A DNA stretch of 64,000 bases from Bacillota bacterium (GCA_009711765.1 VEND01000097.1:1-64000); one strand, 5' to 3'; shown: positions 1-9,180, counted from the stretch's first letter. Translations and numbers: made by a program. Notes: generated by a model not told the origin, from the sequence alone.

Positions 1-324
1 CAAAACAATGGGCTATTTTGCTTATTTTTATGCAAAAAAATCAAATCTGTTAATAAAGATATTACTCCTATTTTACTTATCCACAACAAACTTTTCATCT
101 ACTCTCAAAAAAATGGGGAAACTCTAATTATCTATGATGTTTACGATGAACATGCTATAATATATAATGAAAATTTTAATCAAACATTAAGTGTAGGGGA
201 TAAGGTGGAAATTATACCTAACCATATATGTCCTGTGGTAAATCTCCATGAATTTGCCTATTTAATATCAAAGGGTCAAATTATAGAGAAAGTACCTGTA
301 GACTGTAGAGGGAAGTTAAAATAG
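1..324 (+). CDS. D-threonine aldolase / D-serine dehydratase-like protein, C-terminal part (cut by window edge)
   Basis: Only the last 107 codons are inside the window; the frame is open from base 1 to the TAG at 322-324. The segment GDKVEIIPNHICPVVNLHEF followed by DCRGK matches the C-terminal metal-binding domain of the alanine-racemase-fold D-threonine aldolase/D-serine dehydratase family, where the His and Cys of the PNHxCPxxNL motif bind a metal next to PLP. The sequence before this motif is less typical, so decay of the upstream part cannot be excluded. It faces the decayed threonine-synthase-like gene across a shared terminator. Confidence 0.72.
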   Translation, partial: QNNGLFCLFLCKKIKSVNKDITPILLIHNKLFIYSQKNGETLIIYDVYDEHAIIYNENFNQTLSVGDKVEIIPNHICPVVNLHEFAYLISKGQIIEKVPVDCRGKLK

Positions 325-349
325 TGATCTGTAATGTTTTTATTTACAT

Positions 350-400
350 AAAAGCTAAAAGCCTGTATTTATATAAATATACAAGGCTTTTAGCTTTTTA
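350..400. terminator. Bidirectional hairpin terminator
   Basis: AAAAGCTAAAAGCC at 350-363 pairs with GGCTTTTAGCTTTT at 385-398 around an AT-rich loop. There are T runs on the right and A runs on the left, so it can serve both the aldolase-like gene and the decayed gene on the opposite strand. Confidence 0.75.
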
Positions 401-720
401 ACATACTAATCCTTTTTAAACCTGAGTCACATAAAGGAATAACCACATATGAAGGCATATCTCCATTTAATTGTTCATAAATTTTATAAGCATAAGTTTT
501 TGTACCTTGGTAGAAAAATGGATTATATACATGACTAGCATAGAAACCTTCACCATTTTCTACTGCATTTAATGCTGCCTTTTGAGTATCTTCTCTAGTT
601 CCTATTCATTCTGTAGTATATCTTCTTTTGAAAAATAAAAATGAAATTCATCTAGATTTAATAACCCTCCACAGTTACATTTAAAGATAAGTGTTTTAGG
701 ATCATATTTTTCCTACATTC
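390..720 (-). pseudogene. Decayed threonine-synthase-like PLP enzyme
   Basis: On the minus strand two fragments of one enzyme can be read. The upstream one (about 715 to 610) reads KTLIFKCNCGGLLNLDEF and then KEDIL, which resembles the N-terminal zinc-knuckle-like start of threonine-synthase-like (fold type II PLP) proteins. The downstream one (about 605 to 390) reads GEGFYASHVYNPFFYQGTKT and PSYVVIPL, as in the C-terminal half of that family. They lie in different frames, several hundred middle codons are missing, and stops interrupt both. It is a remnant made by an internal deletion. The TGA near 603-605 is in this context decay, not recoding. Confidence 0.6.
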
Positions 721-935
721 ATACTTAAGTGTTTTTCAAATGTTTTTAATTTGATTTTTAATATAAAATGGCTATATTAAAAAATTATCTTTTAAATAGT
801 TCTATAAATTTTTTTATATATCCTTTTAATTTTTTATATAGACATAGGATTTAGATAATTACCGTTAGTTAATTTTACTTAGCAAATTTATGTATACGTA
901 ATATTAAGATTTAATGTAGTGGATGTAAATAGTCA

Positions 936-1763
936 TTAATTTCTAAGTTGGATATTGTTATTATATATTAAGTTGATTATGTCTGATACATATACAAATT
1001 TTATTCCCTTCTTTTGTAATTTAGGATACATTGATTCTATAGCCTTTGCAGTAACTTTGCCACCTTCTATTCCAACATGACCTATTCCTATAGCGTAGCC
1101 TCTCTTTGATGCAATATCTCCTAATTTTTCTATTTGTTTTTTTATGTAATCTTTATCTTGAGTTCCATCAAGAAAGATATCACGGGTTGCAAATTTCACA
1201 TGCATTTCTTTAGATATACTGGAAATTACAGAATGGGAAGTTGTTTTACTGTCAATAAAAAATAATTCTTTTTCTTTTGAAACTTTTAGTATAGATTTTA
1301 TTACTCTTTCATTTTTTGTAGCCTTTGAGCCCATGTGATTATTCATACCTATAGCCTCAGGAATCTGAGATAAGCCATCTTTAATACGCTTTTCAATCTC
1401 TTTATTTGATAGATCGCAAGTAATTCCTTTAGGTCCTAGCCATTCTTTTTTTCCATGTTCAGGCTCCATTGGGATATGTAATATTATTTCTAAACCAGAT
1501 TCATAAGCAGCCTTTGCATCACTTTCACTGAAAGGTTGAAATGGCATTACTGCTGCAGTTAATGGAATGTCTAGCTTAAGCATATCTTCTGTACCTTTAG
1601 CTTTATATCCAAAGTCATCTATTATTATAGCTACATAACTAGTTGTATTGACAGTTGTTGTTTTTGTGTTGTCAGTATGTATAATATAGAAAAAAAGAAT
1701 AAGAGTTAGTATAAATATAAATAAAGAAAAACTTAAGGTTTTTTTTGAAATAATAATAAACAT
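936..1763 (-). CDS. Divergent polysaccharide deacetylase family protein (YibQ type)
   Basis: A 275-residue protein with an N-terminal membrane anchor (about residues 10-28) and then a deacetylase-like fold. Family motifs include YVAIIIDDFG (about 43), LHIPMEP (about 96), NNHMGS (about 141), FFIDSKTT (about 172) and IGIGHVG (about 225). Members of the divergent polysaccharide deacetylase family (pfam04748) are related to NodB-type carbohydrate esterases and act outside the membrane, but most have no proven substrate. AAAGGAGG lies just ahead of the ATG. The gene is divergent from the TetR/ABC operon and ends in TAA. Confidence 0.85.
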   Translation of the reverse strand: MFIIISKKTLSFSLFIFILTLILFFYIIHTDNTKTTTVNTTSYVAIIIDDFGYKAKGTEDMLKLDIPLTAAVMPFQPFSESDAKAAYESGLEIILHIPMEPEHGKKEWLGPKGITCDLSNKEIEKRIKDGLSQIPEAIGMNNHMGSKATKNERVIKSILKVSKEKELFFIDSKTTSHSVISSISKEMHVKFATRDIFLDGTQDKDYIKKQIEKLGDIASKRGYAIGIGHVGIEGGKVTAKAIESMYPKLQKKGIKFVYVSDIINLIYNNNIQLRN

Positions 1764-1904
1764 TAAAACCTCCTTTTTGAGTAATAAGATGATTGCTTAT
1801 AGCTTATAGATATTCATAAATGCTAGATAAAGAACATAACATTTAGATAAATTATTTAATAAGAAAAATTAAATAATGAATGGTAAATTTTGAAAAGTTA
1901 AGAA

Positions 1905-1954
1905 TTGACTAAGGTGGTCAAATGTAATATAATGTAATTGACCACTTTAGTCAA
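1905..1954 (+). promoter_or_regulatory. tetR/ABC operon promoter with paired operator
   Basis: A near-consensus promoter is visible: TTGACT at 1905-1910, a 17-base spacer, and TATAAT at 1928-1933. Two 17-base elements, TTGACTAAGGTGGTCAA (1905-1921) and TTGACCACTTTAGTCAA (1938-1954), are inverted copies of each other with one mismatch. One covers the -35 box and the other lies right after the -10 box, as expected for TetR-type autorepression. Confidence 0.85.
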
Positions 1955-1984
1955 TGATAATTTATGACATTAGGAGGTATTATA

Positions 1985-2605
1985 ATGAACGAAGCTTTTG
2001 AAAAAATCGATATGGAAAAAAGGGATAGAATTATAAATTGTGCCTTTAAAGAATTTAGTAAATATAAGTTTGATAAAGCATCAACTAACAATATAGTTAA
2101 AGATGCTAATATATCTAAAGGACTTTTATTTTATTATTTTAATAATAAAGAAGACTTATTTAAATACTTATCAGAGTTTTGTGTAAATACAATACTAGAA
2201 GAAATAAAAAATAATATAGATTGGAATATTACAGATATATTTGAACGTGTGAAACAAGCAGTATTTTTTAAAATGAAAATAACTGAACGTTATCCTTATA
2301 TATTTCACTTTGGCAAACTTTTATTTGATAGTGAATCAAAGGATGTAATTTTTAAAAATAAGGACTTAATGGAATTGAGTTCTAAAATTTATAGCTATAA
2401 TATTGATTTTACAAAGTTTAAAGAAGAAGTAGAATTAAAAAAGGCAATAAATATTATTAGATGGACCCTTGAAAAATATGGAGAAGAGTCTTCTAATAGA
2501 TTTAAAGGAATAGATAAAGAAATAGATTATGATGCTTTATTAGAAGAAATAAATAGTTATATAGAAGTACTAAGAATAGCTTTTTATAAAGGTGAATACT
2601 TATAA
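1985..2605 (+). CDS. TetR/AcrR-family regulator
   Basis: A 206-residue one-component repressor. The N-terminal helix-turn-helix (about residues 14-60) has the family pattern, including ISKGLLFYYFNNKEDLF. The C-terminal ligand-binding half is variable and no ligand can be inferred. An ATG lies seven codons upstream (1964), but the AGGAGG sits between the two, so I place the start at 1985. It is the first gene of an operon with an ABC exporter, 45 bases ahead of the ATPase gene, and the palindromic operator over its own promoter suggests it represses the whole operon until a toxic compound binds. Confidence 0.9.
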   Translation: MNEAFEKIDMEKRDRIINCAFKEFSKYKFDKASTNNIVKDANISKGLLFYYFNNKEDLFKYLSEFCVNTILEEIKNNIDWNITDIFERVKQAVFFKMKITERYPYIFHFGKLLFDSESKDVIFKNKDLMELSSKIYSYNIDFTKFKEEVELKKAINIIRWTLEKYGEESSNRFKGIDKEIDYDALLEEINSYIEVLRIAFYKGEYL

Positions 2606-2650
2606 TAGTTTTAATGTCTTTATATGTACATTAAAAAGGAGGTTTAATTT

Positions 2651-3505
2651 ATGATTACTGTTAAAAATCTATATCATTCCTATAATAAGGATGACAACTT
2701 TGCTGTTAAGGATGTAAGTTTTAAAGTTAAAAAAGGAGAGATATTTGGCTTTTTAGGACCATCTGGTGCTGGTAAGTCAACAACACAGGGTATATTAACA
2801 GGACTATTAAAACTTCAAAAGGGGAATGTATCAGTAGCAGGTTATGACGTAAAAGAAATAAAACAAAAAATGTTTAATAAAATCGGTATGTCCTTTGAAC
2901 AGTCAAATGTCTATAGTAAATTAACAGCTAAAGAGAATTTGGAGTTTTATAGAAAGTTATTTGATGTAGAGACTTACAAACCCGAAGAATTATTAAAGTT
3001 AGTAGGGTTAGAGGGTAAAGAGAATATAAAAGCAGGGGAGTTTTCTAAAGGAATGAAGCATAGATTAACCTTTGCAAGGTCTATGATTAATAATCCTGAA
3101 CTTTGGTTTTTAGATGAACCTACAACTGGATTAGATCCTGCTATAGCATCACAAATCAAAGATATTATTAAACAAAAAAATGCTAATGGAGTAACGATAT
3201 TTTTAACTACTCACAATATGTTTATAGCAGATGAATTATGTGATAGGGTTGCCTTTATTGTAGATGGTGAAATAAAGTTAATAGATTCACCAAAGAATTT
3301 GAAACTTCAATATGGAGATAATCTTATTGATGTAGAATACATTAATAATGGAGAGAGTATTATTGAAACCTATTCTACTGTTTTAGAAAAGGATAAAAAG
3401 ACCTTAAAGAATATAATTGATAATTATGAAATTCAAACGATGCATACTAAAGAAGCTACTCTTGAAGAGATATTTATTAAAGTAACTGGAAGGGAGCTTA
3501 TATAA
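2651..3505 (+). CDS. ABC transporter ATP-binding protein (drug-export type)
   Basis: A 284-residue ATPase subunit. Visible motifs are Walker A GPSGAGKST (residues 36-44), a signature helix FSKGMKHRL in place of LSGGQ, Walker B LWFLDEPT, and the H-loop FLTTHN. The C-terminal tail (about 220-284) resembles the accessory part seen in multidrug and fluoroquinolone-export ATPases. A strong AAAAGGAGG precedes the ATG. One base separates it from the next gene, so translation is probably coupled. It powers export by the two permeases that follow. Confidence 0.92.
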   Translation: MITVKNLYHSYNKDDNFAVKDVSFKVKKGEIFGFLGPSGAGKSTTQGILTGLLKLQKGNVSVAGYDVKEIKQKMFNKIGMSFEQSNVYSKLTAKENLEFYRKLFDVETYKPEELLKLVGLEGKENIKAGEFSKGMKHRLTFARSMINNPELWFLDEPTTGLDPAIASQIKDIIKQKNANGVTIFLTTHNMFIADELCDRVAFIVDGEIKLIDSPKNLKLQYGDNLIDVEYINNGESIIETYSTVLEKDKKTLKNIIDNYEIQTMHTKEATLEEIFIKVTGRELI

Positions 3506-3506
3506 T

Positions 3507-4616
3507 ATGAAATTATGGTATAGCTTTATTAAAGAAGTTAAACTTGCATCGAGGGGTTTTTATTTCTATATAGAGTTATTTATGGCTTTATTATTACTTT
3601 TGATTCTTATGTTTGTTGTACCTAAAAACTTTGAAAGTAGACAGTCAGAATATATTCATCTTGACTTACCTAAAACAGTGAAAAAAGCCTATATTAAAGA
3701 GATTAAGGATAAAGATTTAGATGGAAAAGTTGAAAAAGTAGAAATTAAAAATGATGATAAAGTAATTAATTCTAGATTATATAAAACTGAGGATAAAGAA
3801 ATTTATATTATAGATGATAAAAAAGATGTAATTAAATTAGCAGATAAAAAACAAAAGATAGGTGCTGTTATAAAACTAGATAATAAAAATAATCTCGATT
3901 ATGAATATTATCTACAAGGCTATGAATCTAAACGTTTAAAAAACTTAATTTTAATAATTCATAATGTAGGAACAGACACTATAAAAACTGTGTTTGATAA
4001 ACAGGATGTAAGACCATTATCTACTGAATATGAAGCATTAACAGATAGAGAAAATCTGATACCTTCATTTTTAACATTTAATGGGAGCTTAATGGGACTA
4101 TTTATTATTGCAGCTTATATATTTCTAGACAAACAAGAAGGAGTTATTAAAGCCTATGCAGTTACTGCTTCTACTGTAAGGGAGTATCTTTTAAGTAAAG
4201 TAGGAGTTCTTTTACTAACTACAATAGTATCAAGTTTCATTATTGTTGTGCCTGTAATGGGATTAAAACCGAACTATTTATTGTTATTAGTATTTCTCTT
4301 TGCTACCGGTTTTTTCGCTTCTTCTTTAGGTCTTTTAGTTGCAAGTTTTTATAAAAATATTATGCAAGCCTTTGGAACAATATATTTAATAATGATAGCT
4401 ATGATTATACCAAATATAGCATATTTTATTCCAAGTTGGAATCCAACATTAATAAAAATTTTACCCACCTATCCTATGCTTGAAGGATTTAAAGAAATTA
4501 TTAAGGAAAGTGGAGATGTTTCCTATATATTAACTGTTTCTTTAGTGTTTTTTATAGTAGGTTTAATATTATTTGAGATTGCTAATAAGCGTTATAAAAA
4601 GACACTAACTGTTTAA
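3507..4616 (+). CDS. ABC-2-type exporter permease, first subunit
   Basis: A 369-residue membrane protein. It has one helix near the N-terminus (about 18-40), a large charged Lys/Asp-rich extracytoplasmic domain (about 45-180), and a cluster of five or more helices (about 190-360), the layout of ABC-2 permeases. It pairs with the ATPase directly upstream and the second permease 19 bases downstream. The arrangement of one ATPase and two unlike permeases resembles fluoroquinolone exporters of actinobacteria and firmicutes, but the substrate is not visible from sequence. Confidence 0.85.
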   Translation: MKLWYSFIKEVKLASRGFYFYIELFMALLLLLILMFVVPKNFESRQSEYIHLDLPKTVKKAYIKEIKDKDLDGKVEKVEIKNDDKVINSRLYKTEDKEIYIIDDKKDVIKLADKKQKIGAVIKLDNKNNLDYEYYLQGYESKRLKNLILIIHNVGTDTIKTVFDKQDVRPLSTEYEALTDRENLIPSFLTFNGSLMGLFIIAAYIFLDKQEGVIKAYAVTASTVREYLLSKVGVLLLTTIVSSFIIVVPVMGLKPNYLLLLVFLFATGFFASSLGLLVASFYKNIMQAFGTIYLIMIAMIIPNIAYFIPSWNPTLIKILPTYPMLEGFKEIIKESGDVSYILTVSLVFFIVGLILFEIANKRYKKTLTV

Positions 4617-4635
4617 ATTAGAAAGGAGGTTAGAA

Positions 4636-5637
4636 ATGTTTAAAAAGGTATGGGCAATTTTTATGAGGGATTTAAAGGTAAATATAAGAGATTTTCTATC
4701 ATTATATATATTTGTAGTACCATTACTATTTGCTATTGCTATTAATATATTTACTCCAGGAATTAATGATACAACGGTAAATTTAGCTTTATTAGAAGGA
4801 GAAAATCCTAAGCAAATTTCTTATTTCAAAGATTTTGCAAAGGTTGAAGTTTTTAAAGATATTGATGAAATTAAAAAAAGAGTTGAAGGTAGAGATAATT
4901 TAGTAGCTATTCTTCCTGAGGGTGAAAAATATTATATTATGACACAGGGAAATGAGCCAGAGGGGATTGTTGAATACGCAAAACTCCTTAATACCTTTTT
5001 TCAGTTAGATGTACAAATTGAAGATTCAAATGCAGAGATTTTTGAGTTTGGTAGAACAGTACCACCACTAAAAAAATTACTAGTAAATACTAGTATACTT
5101 TTCATATCAGTATTAGGGGGTATGCTAATAGCTTTAAATATTGTAGAAGAAAAGGTTGACCGTACTATTAGTGCAATAAACCTAACACCTACTAGTCGTA
5201 AGTCTTTTATCCTTGGGAAAAGTATAATTGGTTTAATATTACCTATCTATGGTTCTATAGCAATAACTTGGATTACAGGATTTAAAAGTGTTAATTTCTT
5301 TCAGTTATTAATCATAGTTTTTGCTTCTACATTGTTAAGCTTATTAATAGGATTTATAGAAGGTATTAACAATGAAGATTTTATGAATGCAGCAGGAAGT
5401 ATAAAATTATTATTCTTACCCTTAGCTGCATCAATTGTAGCCATAGAAATATTATCAGATAAATGGCAAAAGTTTTTTTATTGGAGTCCATTTTATTGGG
5501 CGTATAAAGGAAATGATATAGTATTATCACAAAATGGAAGTTGGCAGCAAATATTAATGTATTCAGGTATTGTTTTAGTTATATGTAGTATAGTATATAT
5601 TTTTTTAGCACCAAAAATAAGAAAAGGATTAGAATAA
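4636..5637 (+). CDS. ABC-2-type exporter permease, second subunit (fluoroquinolone-export-like)
   Basis: A 333-residue permease. The first helix spans about residues 20-40, followed by an external loop domain, then about six helices from residue 150 on. The stretch EEKVDRTISAINLTPTSRK before a helix is typical of ABC-2 permeases (coupling region). AAAGGAGG precedes the ATG. It should form a heterodimer with the preceding permease in the TetR-controlled operon. Confidence 0.87.
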   Translation: MFKKVWAIFMRDLKVNIRDFLSLYIFVVPLLFAIAINIFTPGINDTTVNLALLEGENPKQISYFKDFAKVEVFKDIDEIKKRVEGRDNLVAILPEGEKYYIMTQGNEPEGIVEYAKLLNTFFQLDVQIEDSNAEIFEFGRTVPPLKKLLVNTSILFISVLGGMLIALNIVEEKVDRTISAINLTPTSRKSFILGKSIIGLILPIYGSIAITWITGFKSVNFFQLLIIVFASTLLSLLIGFIEGINNEDFMNAAGSIKLLFLPLAASIVAIEILSDKWQKFFYWSPFYWAYKGNDIVLSQNGSWQQILMYSGIVLVICSIVYIFLAPKIRKGLE

Positions 5638-5649
5638 GGGGGAATTTTT

Positions 5650-5856
5650 ATGAATGCTAAAGCATTATTAGGTTTGTTAGCATTAATCTATAGTGGGTTT
5701 GTTATCTTTCTAACTATTAAGAAACCAACTAAGATATGGAGTATGAAAAAAATTCAATGGTTTGAAAAAGCTTTAGGTAAGAAGGGGACAGAGATTTTCT
5801 TTTATATTTGGTCATTATTATTTGTAGTATTAGGTATTTGGTTACTTACTAAATAA
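5650..5856 (+). CDS. Small two-helix membrane protein of the ABC operon
   Basis: Encodes 68 residues with two hydrophobic helices (about 4-22 and 47-66) separated by a basic, Trp-containing linker (KIWSMKKIQWFEKALGKKG). It is 12 bases after the second permease behind an AAGGGGG site, so it is the last gene of the exporter operon. I do not recognise a characterised family. It may be an accessory or stabilising subunit. Confidence 0.75.
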   Translation: MNAKALLGLLALIYSGFVIFLTIKKPTKIWSMKKIQWFEKALGKKGTEIFFYIWSLLFVVLGIWLLTK

Positions 5857-5989
5857 TATTTAAATTAGTTTGCTGTTAAATTCAATAGATTGTATATTTA
5901 GAGGCGTAAGTCTCTTTTTTTTTGTAAATATATTAAGTACATTTAGTTTAATATTTTCTATGATAAAATATATTTTAGGGGGGTTTAAT

Positions 5990-6802
5990 GTGAATAAAAA
6001 AATTAATGCAATGTATTTTAGTGCTACTGATACTACGAAAAAAATAGTAACAGGTTTAGCTAAAAATATTTCCTATAAATTTGATAAAAAAATACATAAA
6101 GAAATAAATTTTACATTACCTAAAATTAGAAAAAAATCAATAATTTTCACAGAGGAAGATATTGTTGTTATAGGAGTTCCAGTTTATGCAGGAAGAGTTC
6201 CTAATGTATTGCTTAGATATTTAAACTCAATTAAAGGTAATAATTCATTAGCAATTCCTATTGTTGTTTATGGTAATAGAAATTATGATGATGCATTAAT
6301 AGAATTAAAAGATATTCTTAAGTTAAATGGATTTAATATTCCTGGGGCAGGAGCTTTTATAGGGGAGCATTCATTTTCTAAAAAACTTGCTAAGGATAGA
6401 CCTGATGAGAAAGATATGGCTATAGTAAATGATTTTTCTAATAAAATATATAAAAAAATAAGTGAAAATAAAATAAAAAGGGTAATTGTAAAGGGAAATA
6501 GACCCTATAGAAAGTATTATATGCCTAAAAATGAAAAAGGAAATCCCGTTGATATAAGAAAAGTAACTCCAAAATTAAATAATAATTGTATTGATTGTAA
6601 ACAGTGTGTAGATCTTTGTCCTATGGGTTCTATTTATTTTAAAGATGTATCTAAATTAAATTATATCTGTATTAAATGCGGGGCTTGTATTAAAAAATGT
6701 CCTACTAATGCAAGATATTATGATGATAAGGATTATTTAAAGCATAAATATGAATTAGAATTAGAATTTAAAGAAAGAAAAGAACCTGATATATTTATAT
6801 AA
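5990..6802 (+). CDS. EFR1-family flavodoxin-like protein with two 4Fe-4S clusters
   Basis: A 270-residue two-domain redox protein. The N-terminal flavodoxin-like domain starts INAMYFSATDTTKK (FMN phosphate loop) and includes DIVVIGVPVYAGRVP. The C-terminal domain has CIDCKQCVDLCP and CIKCGACIKKCP, two 4Fe-4S motifs. The layout matches EFR1-type proteins, a soluble FMN-to-ferredoxin electron carrier found in anaerobes. The frame is open further upstream (from 5870), but GGGGGG sits just before the GTG at 5990 and the flavodoxin fold begins there. Confidence 0.85.
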   Translation: MNKKINAMYFSATDTTKKIVTGLAKNISYKFDKKIHKEINFTLPKIRKKSIIFTEEDIVVIGVPVYAGRVPNVLLRYLNSIKGNNSLAIPIVVYGNRNYDDALIELKDILKLNGFNIPGAGAFIGEHSFSKKLAKDRPDEKDMAIVNDFSNKIYKKISENKIKRVIVKGNRPYRKYYMPKNEKGNPVDIRKVTPKLNNNCIDCKQCVDLCPMGSIYFKDVSKLNYICIKCGACIKKCPTNARYYDDKDYLKHKYELELEFKERKEPDIFI

Positions 6803-6858
6803 TATTAATTTAAATGTATTTGATATAATAAATATATCATTTGAATTGAGGTGTCAAA

Positions 6859-8808
6859 ATGTATAAAACAATTGGTATATTAGCCCATGTAGATGCAGGT
6901 AAAACTACATTTTCAGAGCAACTTCTTTATCATACAAAGAGTATTACAAAAAGAGGAAGAGTAGATCATAAGGATTCTTTTTTAGATAGTCATGAGATAG
7001 AAAAAGAAAGAGGAATAACAGTATTTTCAGATCAAGCTATAATGAATTATAAAGATTCAAGGTATTATTTAATAGATACTCCTGGCCATGTGGATTTTTC
7101 ACAAGAAATGGAAAGATCAATTAAAGTAATGGATTATGCTATCGTTTTAGTTAGTGCAGTAGAAGGTATTGAAGGGCATACAGAAACAGTTTGGAATCTT
7201 TTAAAGAAACATAGGGTGCCAACTTTTTTCTTTATTAACAAAACTGATAGAGTTGGTTCTGATGTAGAAGGAGTATTTAAAGAAATTAAAAAAAATTTTA
7301 CTAAGGATGTTTGTGATATAACAAGTTCTTATAAACAGGGTGAAATTAAAGATAAACTTAAGGAATTTATTGCAGAACGGGATGAGTTATTACTTGAAAA
7401 ATATTTAATGGAGAGTTTTGAAAAAGAATTATGGTTAAGTAAAATGAAATCGATGATTAAAGAAAATAGAATTTTTCCATGTTCTAAAGGTTCTGCCTTG
7501 AAAGATATTAATATATTAGATTTTTTTAATAAATTTAATGAGTTAACTACTACAACATATTCAATAGATAAACCATTTTCAGGACAAGTTTATAAAATAC
7601 GTTATGAAAATGAAACAAGACTAACTTATATTAAAGCTTTAAGTGGAAAATTAAAGGTAAGGGATGAATTAAGCTATGTCTATAAAGGTAATTCAATTGA
7701 AGAAAAAATCACTGAAATTAGATCCTATAGTGGAGATAAATATAATATAGAAAACGAAGTAGTAGCAGGGCAGTTATTTGCAGTAACAGGGTTATCCAAT
7801 TTAAATACTGGAGATTTCTTAGGAACTTTAAAAGAAAAGGCAAATTATAAAATAATTCCAACCTTAAAATCTAAGGTGATATACGGTAAAGATATAAATG
7901 AAAAAAAAGTTTTTAATATTTTTAAAATATTAGAAGAGGAAGATCCCTCTTTAAATGTAATATGGGAGAAAGAGTTAAAAGAAATACATATTAAAGTTAT
8001 GGGAACTATACAATTAGAAGTGTTAAAACAATTGGTGAAAAAAAGATTTGATTTAAAAGTTGAATTTGGTTTGCCTGAAATAATATATAAAGAAACTATA
8101 AATACAACGGTAAAGGGTTGTGGTCACTTTGAACCTTTAGGTCATTATGCTGAAGTTTATCTTAAGATAGAACCAGGAAAAAAAGGAAGTGGAATAGAAT
8201 TTGAAAATGCTTGTCATGCTGATCATTTAACAATAGGACATCAAAATTTAGTAAAGCATCACATCTTTGAAAGAGACCATAAAGGCTTATTGACTGGTTC
8301 AGCTTTAACTGATATAAAGATAACTTTACTAACAGGACGGGCACATAATAAGCATACCAGTGGAGGTGATTTTAGACAGGCAACCTATAGAGCATTAAGA
8401 CAAGGGTTAGAAAAAGCAAAAAATATATTACTTGAACCATATTATAATTTTAAAATTAAAATAGATTTAGACTATATGGGAAGAGTAATATCAGATATAC
8501 AAAATGCATGTGGGAATTTTGATTCTCCTAAAACTATAGGTGATAAGACTATAATAACAGGAAAGGTACCAGTAGCTACCTTTATGGATTATAGTACAAA
8601 GTTAGCTTCATTTACCCAAGGTAAAGGGATAATAAATTTAACCTTTGCAGGTTATTATCCCTGTCATAATCAAAGGGAAGTTATAAAAAGAAAAGGATAT
8701 AATAAAAATGCAGATCCTAATTACACATCATCTTCTATATTTTGTTCAAAGGGACAAGGCTATACAGTAACTTGGGATAAAGTAGAAGAAAAAATGCATA
8801 GTTTATAA
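6859..8808 (+). CDS. Tet(M)-like ribosome protection GTPase
   Basis: A 649-residue translation GTPase of the elongation-factor-G type. It has AHVDAGKTT (G1, about residues 9-17), RGIT (G2), DTPGHVDF (G3, about 73-80) and NKTD (G4, about 127-130), followed by EF-G-like domains II-V. Length and organisation fit the tetracycline-resistance ribosome protection family, Tet(M)/(O)/(W), about 640 residues, more than EF-G (about 690). Similarity to the mobile genes looks moderate. There is no mobile element around it and its base composition matches the neighbours, so it is probably an old chromosomal homologue. Whether it protects against tetracycline cannot be told here. Confidence 0.85.
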   Translation: MYKTIGILAHVDAGKTTFSEQLLYHTKSITKRGRVDHKDSFLDSHEIEKERGITVFSDQAIMNYKDSRYYLIDTPGHVDFSQEMERSIKVMDYAIVLVSAVEGIEGHTETVWNLLKKHRVPTFFFINKTDRVGSDVEGVFKEIKKNFTKDVCDITSSYKQGEIKDKLKEFIAERDELLLEKYLMESFEKELWLSKMKSMIKENRIFPCSKGSALKDINILDFFNKFNELTTTTYSIDKPFSGQVYKIRYENETRLTYIKALSGKLKVRDELSYVYKGNSIEEKITEIRSYSGDKYNIENEVVAGQLFAVTGLSNLNTGDFLGTLKEKANYKIIPTLKSKVIYGKDINEKKVFNIFKILEEEDPSLNVIWEKELKEIHIKVMGTIQLEVLKQLVKKRFDLKVEFGLPEIIYKETINTTVKGCGHFEPLGHYAEVYLKIEPGKKGSGIEFENACHADHLTIGHQNLVKHHIFERDHKGLLTGSALTDIKITLLTGRAHNKHTSGGDFRQATYRALRQGLEKAKNILLEPYYNFKIKIDLDYMGRVISDIQNACGNFDSPKTIGDKTIITGKVPVATFMDYSTKLASFTQGKGIINLTFAGYYPCHNQREVIKRKGYNKNADPNYTSSSIFCSKGQGYTVTWDKVEEKMHSL

Positions 8809-8831
8809 ATATAAAAAAATGGAGTGATTAT

Positions 8832-9140
8832 TTGTCTTACCTTTTAAAAATAGCACCCTATATAGGTGGTTTTATAATTATAGTGTTTTTAATTTCTTTG
8901 GTTAATTTTTATTTTTATAGAAAAAGAAAGATTGATAAAGTTAAAATACTTAAATATATTATTGAGAGTGATAATGCAGTATCAAAACATACTCTACATA
9001 AAAAGGTCTTTAGCAATGAAAGTTTAAAATATGTAAATAATTTATTAAATGAACTTGAAACTGAAGATTTAATAAGAGAAATTAAATTAGGAAGTTTAAA
9101 TAGTGACGGTCTTTGGGAATATAAAAATCAAGAGAATTAG
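8832..9140 (+). CDS. Membrane-anchored winged-helix protein
   Basis: Encodes 102 residues from a TTG start behind GGAG. One helix (about residues 8-30) is followed by a cytoplasmic domain that looks like a small winged helix: KILKYIIESDNAVSKHTLHK, then NLLNELETEDLIREI. No close family is recognised. It ends in TAG with its own terminator, 130 bases upstream of hgcA on the same strand, so a role in control of hgcA is possible but unsupported. Confidence 0.65.
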   Translation: MSYLLKIAPYIGGFIIIVFLISLVNFYFYRKRKIDKVKILKYIIESDNAVSKHTLHKKVFSNESLKYVNNLLNELETEDLIREIKLGSLNSDGLWEYKNQEN

Positions 9141-9147
9141 TACGTTT

Positions 9148-9180
9148 TAAAGTATAGCTAAAAGGTTAGTTATACTTTTT
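9148..9180 (+). terminator. Terminator after the winged-helix gene
   Basis: AAAGTATA-CTAA pairs with TTAG-TATACTTT around an AAGG loop and is followed by T residues. It separates the upstream gene from hgcA. Confidence 0.7.

Noticed and set aside
603-605. In-frame TGA in the threonine-synthase-like fragment as a further Sec codon
   Set aside because: The fragment has other stops, a frame jump and a large internal deletion, and the family has no Sec or Cys at that place.
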